A DNA stretch of 64,000 bases from Mycolicibacterium moriokaense. GTDB taxonomy: Bacteria; Actinomycetota; Actinomycetes; Mycobacteriales; Mycobacteriaceae. Shown here piece by piece: positions 58,693-64,000 of the stretch. The stretch is taken from assembly GCF_003201655.1 (NCBI RefSeq), contig NZ_QJJU01000001.1, positions 469,787 through 533,786 on the forward strand, written 5' to 3'. The stretch's first letter is position 1; every line of letters begins with the position of its first letter. The position numbers were made by a program, and so were the translations under genes. The notes under the pieces were generated by a model. That model saw nothing but the letters and a program-made list of their open reading frames with translations, was not told where the DNA came from and made no database searches.

Positions 58693-59208
58693 TCACCAGT
58701 TGTCGTAGCCGCCTTCGGGTCCGAGCATGCGCTCCAGCCGGGTGCGGTTGATCCGGGCCAACTCGTTGCGCACCACCTTGCGCTCGGTCTCGTAATCGTT
58801 GAGGAGGCGGTCGGACATCGCCGCCAACACATCCTGGGCGGTGTAGCCGTTGACGAACATCACGAAGCCGAAACCGAAGTGCTCCAGATAGTGCTTCGAC
58901 GCCTCGCCGAGTTGATCCATTACGCCGGGTTGGTCACACCAGACGGCGCATTGCTCGGCCTGCGATTTCTCACTGCCCGGCCGCTTACCGATATCGGGAT
59001 ATGCCTGCAGGATGGAATCGATCGAGTCCTCGCCGAGCCCGAACAACAGAGCGTCGGTCTGCCGGAACAGCTGATCGTGGCTGTCGTACCGTCTCCCACG
59101 GGCCAGATCGGCGGCCAGTGGCACGCTGTAGCAGCACTCGTAGACCGCATGTACGGCCCGTCGCATCGGCATTGCGTTGAACGCCTCGAGGCCGATCCCC
59201 TGATGCAT
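58693..59208 (-). CDS. OHCU decarboxylase-like protein (UraD family)
   Basis: 171 residues from ATG 59208. The opening GLEAFNAMPMRRAVHAVYECC and the end YLEHFGFGFVMFVNGYTAQDV ... NDYETERKVVRNELARINRTRLERML match 2-oxo-4-hydroxy-4-carboxy-5-ureidoimidazoline decarboxylases of urate catabolism. The catalytic His-Glu pair of UraD is not evident at the usual place (the segment reads AVWCDQPGVMDQLG), so activity is uncertain. It follows ppa on the same strand. No other purine-catabolism gene is near. Confidence 0.75.
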   Translation of the reverse strand: MHQGIGLEAFNAMPMRRAVHAVYECCYSVPLAADLARGRRYDSHDQLFRQTDALLFGLGEDSIDSILQAYPDIGKRPGSEKSQAEQCAVWCDQPGVMDQLGEASKHYLEHFGFGFVMFVNGYTAQDVLAAMSDRLLNDYETERKVVRNELARINRTRLERMLGPEGGYDNW

Positions 59209-59281
59209 CAACACACCTGCATCATCGAAGGCGTAGACCACGGGGGCGTTACGCTTTGTTACAAGCGAGAAAACTCCTGCC

Positions 59282-59770
59282 TCAGTGGCCGGAACTCTTG
59301 AACCGCTCGATCGACGCCTGCAGCTCCGCCTCCGCCTTATCGCGGCCCACCCAGTCGGCGGCCTTGACGTACTTGCCCGGCTCCAGGTCCTTGTAGTGCA
59401 CGAAGAAGTGCTTGATCGCCTCGAGCTCGAAGGTCGGCACGTCACCGATGTCCTGAATGTGATCCCAGCGCACATCGCCGGCAGGCACGCACAGCAGCTT
59501 GTCGTCGCCGCCTGCCTCGTCAGTCATCTGGAACATCGCGACCGGCCGTGCCTCGATGATGCAGCCGGGGAACACCGACTCAGGCAGCAGGACCAGCGCG
59601 TCGAGCGGGTCGCCGTCCTCGCCGAGAGTGTTCTCGAAGAAGCCGTAATCGGTCGGGTAGCCCATCGCGGTATACAGATAGCGGTCGAGCTTCACCCGGC
59701 CACTGTCGTGGTCCACCTCGTACTTATTGCGCGAACCCTTCGGGATCTCGATGACTACGTCGAACTGCAC
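59282..59770 (-). CDS. ppa: Inorganic pyrophosphatase
   Basis: 162 residues, family I soluble PPase. Signature [16 protein letters not shown] has the three metal-binding Asp residues. [18 protein letters not shown] and [12 protein letters not shown] complete the active site. Hydrolyses PPi to drive biosynthesis. ATG 59770. Divergent from dacB, with 100 bp between the starts. Confidence 0.97.
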   Translation of the reverse strand: MQFDVVIEIPKGSRNKYEVDHDSGRVKLDRYLYTAMGYPTDYGFFENTLGEDGDPLDALVLLPESVFPGCIIEARPVAMFQMTDEAGGDDKLLCVPAGDVRWDHIQDIGDVPTFELEAIKHFFVHYKDLEPGKYVKAADWVGRDKAEAELQASIERFKSSGH

Positions 59771-59870
59771 CGCCGCGGCTCCTTGCCATGTGCTCCGGTC
59801 TTGGGGACGGGCCTCACCCTAGTGGAGCGATACGCTGCTGTAAGGGGGCGGTCAATAGAGCAGGAGAGTC

Positions 59871-61253
59871 ATGCGGCCGACGCGGTGGCGGCGATCCACC
59901 CATGTGGTGATCGGGGTGGCGGTGCTACTGCTGGTAGCCGCCGTGGTCGGGGTGGCTGCCGTGCTCACCACGGGCAATTCGACCAGCGACGCCGCGCCCA
60001 TCAAGCCGACACCGCCCGCGGCCACCGCGAAGCCCGGCGTCGTGCCCGTGGCCGACTCCGCGGACAAACCGACACCCGACCGGTTGACCGCCACGTTGGG
60101 GCCGTTGGTGGCCGACCCCAACCTCGGTGTGCTTGCCGGCCGGATCACCGACGCGATGAGCGGCGCGCAGCTGTGGGCGCAGGCTGCCGACCTGCCGATG
60201 CAGCCCGCGTCGACTAACAAGGTGCTGACGACCGGCGCTGCGCTGTTGGCGCTGGATCGCGACGCCCGGCTGACCACGCGAGTCATGGCAGGCGGCCAGC
60301 CCGGTGTCGTCGTGCTCAAGGGAGGCGGCGACCCGACGCTGTCTGCGGCTCCCGCCGGCGGGGACACCTGGTACAAGGGTGCGGCGCGGATCAGCGACCT
60401 GGCCGACCAGGTGCGCCACAGCGGCACCCAAGTGACCACGGTGCAGGTCGACATCAGCGCCTACAGCGGACCAACCATGGCGCCGGGCTGGGATCCGGCC
60501 GACATCGATGGCGGCGACATCGCGCCGATGGAGGCGGTGATGCTCGACGGCGGCCGCACCCAGCCGGTGAGCGCCGAATCGGGACGGTCCACCACGCCCG
60601 CGCTGGATGCCGGACGCGCGCTGGCCGTCGCGCTGAAGGTGGACCCGGCCAGGGTCACGGTGCTGCCCTCAGGGAACGCCAGCGGCCAGGAGATCGCGTC
60701 GGTGCAATCGCCACCGCTGATCGAGCGGCTGCGCCAGATGATGAACGAGTCGGACAATGTGATGGCCGAGTCGATCGGCCGAGAGGTTGCAAGCGTGCAG
60801 AACCGGCCGGAGAGTTTCGACGGCGGCGTACAGGCTGTGCTCAGCCAGCTCGACAAGGCCAAGATCGACACCGGTGGAGCGCGCCTGCTCGACTCCAGCG
60901 GGCTGTCCGTCGACGACCGGCTGACGGCGGAGACCCTGGACGGGGTGGTGAACGCCGCAGCAGGAACCGACCAGCCCAAGCTCAGGCCGTTGCTGGATCT
61001 GCTGCCGATCGCAGGCGGCAGCGGCACACTGTCCAACCGCTACCTCGACACCGACGCAGGCCGAGCGGCCGCGGGATACCTGCGGGCCAAGACCGGATCG
61101 CTGACAGGAACCAACTCGTTGGCAGGAATCGTCACCGACGCGAGCGGGCGGGTGCTCACGTTCGCGTTCATCTCCAACAACGCCGGGCCGACGGGCCGTA
61201 CGGCGATCGATGCGCTGGGCGCCGTGTTGCGGTCGTGCGGGTGCAGCACATGA
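59871..61253 (+). CDS. dacB: D-alanyl-D-alanine carboxypeptidase, PBP4/DacB type (Rv3627c-like)
   Basis: 460 residues (461 in Rv3627c). N-terminal membrane anchor (HVVIGVAVLLLVAAVVGVAAVL). Penicillin-binding motifs: S-x-x-K in PASTNKVLTTGAAL, S-x-N in MNESDNVMAESIG and K-T-G in LRAKTGSLTGTNSLAG. Trims peptidoglycan stem peptides outside the membrane. Its TGA overlaps the ATG of the next gene. Heads the operon dacB-DUF2342-tilS-hpt. Confidence 0.94.
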   Translation: MRPTRWRRSTHVVIGVAVLLLVAAVVGVAAVLTTGNSTSDAAPIKPTPPAATAKPGVVPVADSADKPTPDRLTATLGPLVADPNLGVLAGRITDAMSGAQLWAQAADLPMQPASTNKVLTTGAALLALDRDARLTTRVMAGGQPGVVVLKGGGDPTLSAAPAGGDTWYKGAARISDLADQVRHSGTQVTTVQVDISAYSGPTMAPGWDPADIDGGDIAPMEAVMLDGGRTQPVSAESGRSTTPALDAGRALAVALKVDPARVTVLPSGNASGQEIASVQSPPLIERLRQMMNESDNVMAESIGREVASVQNRPESFDGGVQAVLSQLDKAKIDTGGARLLDSSGLSVDDRLTAETLDGVVNAAAGTDQPKLRPLLDLLPIAGGSGTLSNRYLDTDAGRAAAGYLRAKTGSLTGTNSLAGIVTDASGRVLTFAFISNNAGPTGRTAIDALGAVLRSCGCST

Positions 61254-62320
61254 GCCCGTCTACCAAGTCCGGCCTCAGCGTTGGCCGCGCAGTCGACTGG
61301 CAGTTCGCCGCCACCTTTGGCGCCAAACTCGTCCGGCCCGGCCCCGCTGCCACCGACTACACCCACAGCCAGGTCATCGCGCAGCTGACCGAAGCGTCGC
61401 GTAACGCCGAATTACCCGTGCGCGAGGTGACCGGCCTCAACGAGGGCGGCGAGATTCCTGAGGCCCGCATCATCGATCGCGTCGAATGGATCCGCGCCGC
61501 AACGCAATCCATGCGAGTGATGACCGGCGGCTCAAATGGATCGGACAAGGCCGCGGTTACGCCGCACCCGATTGCGGGCCGCATCACGGGTGCGCAGACC
61601 GGCGCCGTGCTCGCGTTCGTGTCGTCGGGCATTCTGGGGCAGTACGACCCGTTCGGGCCGAATGGCGGCGAGCTGCTGCTGGTCTACCCGAATGTGATCG
61701 CCGTCGAGCGCCAGTTGCGAGTGTTGCCTGCCGATTTTCGGCTGTGGGTGTGCCTGCACGAGGTCACCCACCGAGTCCAGTTCCGGGCCAATCCGTGGCT
61801 GGCCGATCACATGTCGCGGGCGCTCGCCGTGCTTACCGAGGATGCGGGCGAGAATTTCGGCGAGGTGGTCGGGCGGCTGGCCGAGTTGATCCGCAACAGA
61901 CGCGACGGTATTGCGCAGGAACCGAATTCGAGCGGCGTTCTCGGTGTGCTGCGGGCCGTGCAGTCCGAACCGCAGCGGCGCGCACTGGACCAGTTGCTGG
62001 TGCTCGGCACGCTGTTGGAGGGCCACGCCGACCACGTGATGGATGCGGTGGGTCCCGCGGTGGTGCCGACGGTGACCACAATCCGGCGCCGGTTCGATGA
62101 GCGCCGACAGCGCAAGCAGCCGCCTCTGCAGCGCGTGGTGCGGGCGCTGCTGGGGTTCGACGCCAAGCTCAGCCAGTACACCCGCGGCAAGGCGTTCGTC
62201 GACGATGTCGTCGGCAAGGTCGGGATGGCCAGGTTCAATGCCGTCTGGTCCAGTGCCGAAACCCTGCCGCTGCCAACAGAAATCGATGAGCCGCAGCGAT
62301 GGATCGACAGGGTGCTGTAG
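61250..62320 (+). CDS. DUF2342 zinc-dependent metalloprotease-like protein (Rv3626c-like)
   Basis: 356 residues. Zinc motif H-E-x-x-H in CLHEVTHRVQFRANPWL, with upstream NGGELLLVYPNVIAVERQL and downstream GHADHVMDAVGPAVVPT. It belongs to DUF2342, annotated as zinc-dependent metalloprotease or F420-associated protein in actinobacteria. ATG 61250 overlaps the dacB stop; its 3' end overlaps the tilS start by 22 bp. Activity unproven. Confidence 0.88.
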   Translation: MSPSTKSGLSVGRAVDWQFAATFGAKLVRPGPAATDYTHSQVIAQLTEASRNAELPVREVTGLNEGGEIPEARIIDRVEWIRAATQSMRVMTGGSNGSDKAAVTPHPIAGRITGAQTGAVLAFVSSGILGQYDPFGPNGGELLLVYPNVIAVERQLRVLPADFRLWVCLHEVTHRVQFRANPWLADHMSRALAVLTEDAGENFGEVVGRLAELIRNRRDGIAQEPNSSGVLGVLRAVQSEPQRRALDQLLVLGTLLEGHADHVMDAVGPAVVPTVTTIRRRFDERRQRKQPPLQRVVRALLGFDAKLSQYTRGKAFVDDVVGKVGMARFNAVWSSAETLPLPTEIDEPQRWIDRVL

Positions 62321-63261
62321 CGGCGCTGGGGGCGGCAGTCGCCGCCTTCGTCAGCGACAACGCCTTCGGTGACGAACGCTGGTGTGTCGCACTGTCCGGC
62401 GGCCCGGACTCGCTGGCGCTGACCGCCGTCGCGGCCGCGTGCAAACCGACCACTGCGCTGATCGTCGACCACCGGCTGCAGCCCGACTCGGGGCGGGTTG
62501 CGGCGGCAGCGCGGGAGCAGGCATTGTCGTTGGGATGCGTTGACGCCCAGGTGCTTTGCGTTGACGTGGGCACGACCGGCGGGCCAGAGGCGGCCGCCCG
62601 CACCGCCCGCTACGGCGCGTTGGACGACGCCCGCCGCGATGCCCCAGTGCTGCTTGCCCACACGCTCGACGACCAGGCCGAGACGGTGCTGCTCGGGCTT
62701 GGCCGCGGCTCGGGCTCGCGGTCGATCGCAGGCATGCGGCTGTGCGATCCGCCGTGGTATCGCCCGCTGTTGGGCGTCCGTCGCGCGCTCACCCACGCTG
62801 CGTGCGCCGAGTTGGGCCTCACGCCGTGGCAGGACCCCCACAACGCCGATCGCCGGTTCACCCGCACCCGGCTGCGCATCGACGTGCTGCCGCTGCTGGA
62901 GGAGGTGCTCGGCGGCGGCGTCGCCGAAGCGCTTGCGCGTACCGCGACCGCACTGCGCGAAGACACCGACGCGCTCGACGAGCAAGCTCGGCAGGCGCTG
63001 GCGGACGTCGGCGCCGGTCCTGCGCTCGACACCGGCCGGTTGGCGGCGCTGCCGGAGGCGGTCCGGCGCAGAGTGATTCGCGGCTGGCTGCTTACTGGTG
63101 GGGCGATCGGGCTGACGGACAAGCAGATCCGCGCGGTAGACACCCTGGTCACCGCGTGGCGGGGTCAGGGCGGCGTGGCCGTCGGGTCGCCGCTGCGCAG
63201 CCAACGCCTGATCGCGGGCCGCCGCGACGGGATGCTGACGCTGAACATCGAGCCGGTCTGA
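62299..63261 (+). CDS. tilS: tRNA(Ile)-lysidine synthase
   Basis: 320 residues. PP-loop SGGPDS in [16 protein letters not shown] and [19 protein letters not shown]. It converts the CAT anticodon of minor tRNA-Ile to lysidine, using ATP and lysine. The short actinobacterial form lacks the long C-terminal domain of the E. coli enzyme. ATG 62299 lies inside the preceding gene, which implies coupling. Confidence 0.95.
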   Translation: MDRQGAVAALGAAVAAFVSDNAFGDERWCVALSGGPDSLALTAVAAACKPTTALIVDHRLQPDSGRVAAAAREQALSLGCVDAQVLCVDVGTTGGPEAAARTARYGALDDARRDAPVLLAHTLDDQAETVLLGLGRGSGSRSIAGMRLCDPPWYRPLLGVRRALTHAACAELGLTPWQDPHNADRRFTRTRLRIDVLPLLEEVLGGGVAEALARTATALREDTDALDEQARQALADVGAGPALDTGRLAALPEAVRRRVIRGWLLTGGAIGLTDKQIRAVDTLVTAWRGQGGVAVGSPLRSQRLIAGRRDGMLTLNIEPV

Positions 63262-63281
63262 GGGTGTGGCACGCTGTGGTC

Positions 63282-63866
63282 GTGTCCGAGCACGCTGCCG
63301 AGCAATACCCCGGCGACATCAAGTCGGTGCTGCTCTCCTCGGAGACGATTCAGACGAAGGTGGCTGAGCTCGCGGCGCGGATCGGCGAAGACTACCGCGA
63401 GACCATCGACGCCAACGGCCAGGACCTGCTGCTTGTGACGGTGCTGAAGGGCGCGGTTTTCTTCGTCACCGACCTCGCCCGCGCCATCCCGCTGCCGACG
63501 CAGCTGGAGTTCATGGCGGTCAGCTCGTATGGGTCGTCGACGTCGTCGTCGGGCGTCGTGCGCATCCTCAAGGACCTCGACCGCGACATCAACGAACGCG
63601 ACGTGCTGATCGTCGAGGACATCGTCGACTCAGGGCTGACGCTGTCCTGGTTGCTGCGAAACCTCGCCACCCGGCACCCGCGGTCCCTGCGGGTATGCAC
63701 GCTGATGCGCAAACCGGACGCGGTGCGCGACGACGTCGACATCGCCTACGTCGGTTTCGACATCCCCAACGAGTTCGTGGTCGGCTACGGCCTCGACTAC
63801 GCCGAGCGCTACCGCGACCTGCCCTACATCGGCACGCTCGACCCCAAGGTGTACGAGCAGCAGTAG
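63282..63866 (+). CDS. hpt: Hypoxanthine-guanine phosphoribosyltransferase
   Basis: 194 residues from GTG 63282; in-frame GTGs at 63264 and 63276 are alternatives. The PRPP-binding loop is [31 protein letters not shown] is the flexible lid and [21 protein letters not shown] the conserved end. Salvages hypoxanthine and guanine. tilS-hpt order (with ftsH next) is widespread; here an insertion-like element follows within 52 bp of the start region of the next gene. Confidence 0.96.
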   Translation: MSEHAAEQYPGDIKSVLLSSETIQTKVAELAARIGEDYRETIDANGQDLLLVTVLKGAVFFVTDLARAIPLPTQLEFMAVSSYGSSTSSSGVVRILKDLDRDINERDVLIVEDIVDSGLTLSWLLRNLATRHPRSLRVCTLMRKPDAVRDDVDIAYVGFDIPNEFVVGYGLDYAERYRDLPYIGTLDPKVYEQQ

Positions 63867-63917
63867 GCCCTTCGCCCAAACGGACAAACGGGCGCAAAAG
63901 TGCGACTTGGGTTCAGA

Positions 63918-64000
63918 GGGTGGTTGCAACACTTCAGTTTAGGGAGTGTTGATGGGCCGTCCTGGTTCGTTGAATTGTGTGCAGCGTCGGTTCTGGGAGT
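63918..64000 (+). mobile_element. Left end of an IS30-like insertion sequence, partial
   Basis: After hpt, GGTGGTTGCAACACTTCAG resembles the TTGCAACACT ends of actinobacterial IS30-family elements. An ORF starts at ATG 63952 with MGRPGSLNCVQRRFWE, like the N-termini of their transposases (GRPx...FW). Small repeat AACACT/AGTGTT flanks the leader. The element runs off the edge, so its identity cannot be confirmed. Confidence 0.5.
63952..64000 (+). CDS. Putative IS30-type transposase, N-terminal fragment
   Basis: Sixteen codons visible (MGRPGSLNCVQRRFWE) before the window ends. The GRP and RFW motifs recall the start of actinobacterial IS30 transposases. GGGAG at 63942 is a plausible ribosome site. 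Too short for certainty. Confidence 0.45.
   Translation, partial: MGRPGSLNCVQRRFWE

Overview
The window is chromosomal DNA of a mycobacterium, most likely an environmental rapid-growing Mycolicibacterium-type species. This rests on the very high GC content, the GTG starts and ATGA/GTGA gene overlaps, and above all on gene order. Read from left to right, the conserved genes follow the M. tuberculosis block Rv3680 to Rv3624c in the same relative order and strand (homologue names are from memory, not from a database search). The PE_PGRS genes next to Rv3651 and the dpp transporter next to acs, both present in M. tuberculosis, are absent here.

Layout. 1-7.6 kb: Get3-like ATPase pair, small DUF4177 and RidA-like genes, an MBL hydrolase, the cAMP receptor regulator Crp, nth, a membrane thioredoxin, a CoA-type Nudix hydrolase and the acid-resistance protease MarP. 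7.6-13.2 kb: ephE, a holin-like membrane protein, a secreted S1 protease, acs, a small membrane protein and a degenerate Fic-like protein. 13.2-14.7 kb holds two RNA genes flanking a SerB-like phosphatase: Ms1 (minus strand) and the 6C RNA (plus strand). 14.8-25.9 kb is the ssd-tad-flp pilus locus, in which tadA is cut in two by a 6.6 kb Tn554-type transposon (tnpA-tnpB-tnpC). The transposon carries an MTHFR-like gene, a coupled 32-codon ORF and a HAD phosphatase.

25.9-37.9 kb: the Rv3651-like sensor, a DUF1998 helicase, cspA, topA, a DUF732 zinc-ribbon protein, a membrane adenylate cyclase, DNA polymerase III delta' and tRNA-Thr(CGT). 37.9-41.5 kb, just after the tRNA, is accessory: a carboxymuconolactone-decarboxylase-like protein, then a large protein with a WXG-like N-terminus paired with a lipoprotein that shares its C-terminal domain. 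41.5-49 kb: a membrane protein, galE1, a D-aminoacylase-type amidohydrolase with its TetR regulator, and the DUF2304/GT2/flippase-like trio. 49-56 kb: an M1 peptidase, a 1317-residue Pls-like non-ribosomal peptide synthetase, DedA, and TerC behind a yybP-ykoY (manganese) riboswitch. 56-63.9 kb: a serine beta-lactamase-like hydrolase, two small secreted proteins, a UraD-like protein, ppa, dacB, a DUF2342 metalloprotease, tilS and hpt. An IS30-like element begins at the right edge.

Functional links. cAMP signalling is present at both ends (a cyclase at 35-36 kb and Crp at 3 kb), and a Crp-like palindrome sits inside the inferred Ms1 promoter. The items most worth attention are the cargo-carrying Tn554-type insertion in tadA, the effector-like/lipoprotein pair, the Pls-like synthetase operon, and the Ms1 promoter palindrome that recurs inside the transposon.
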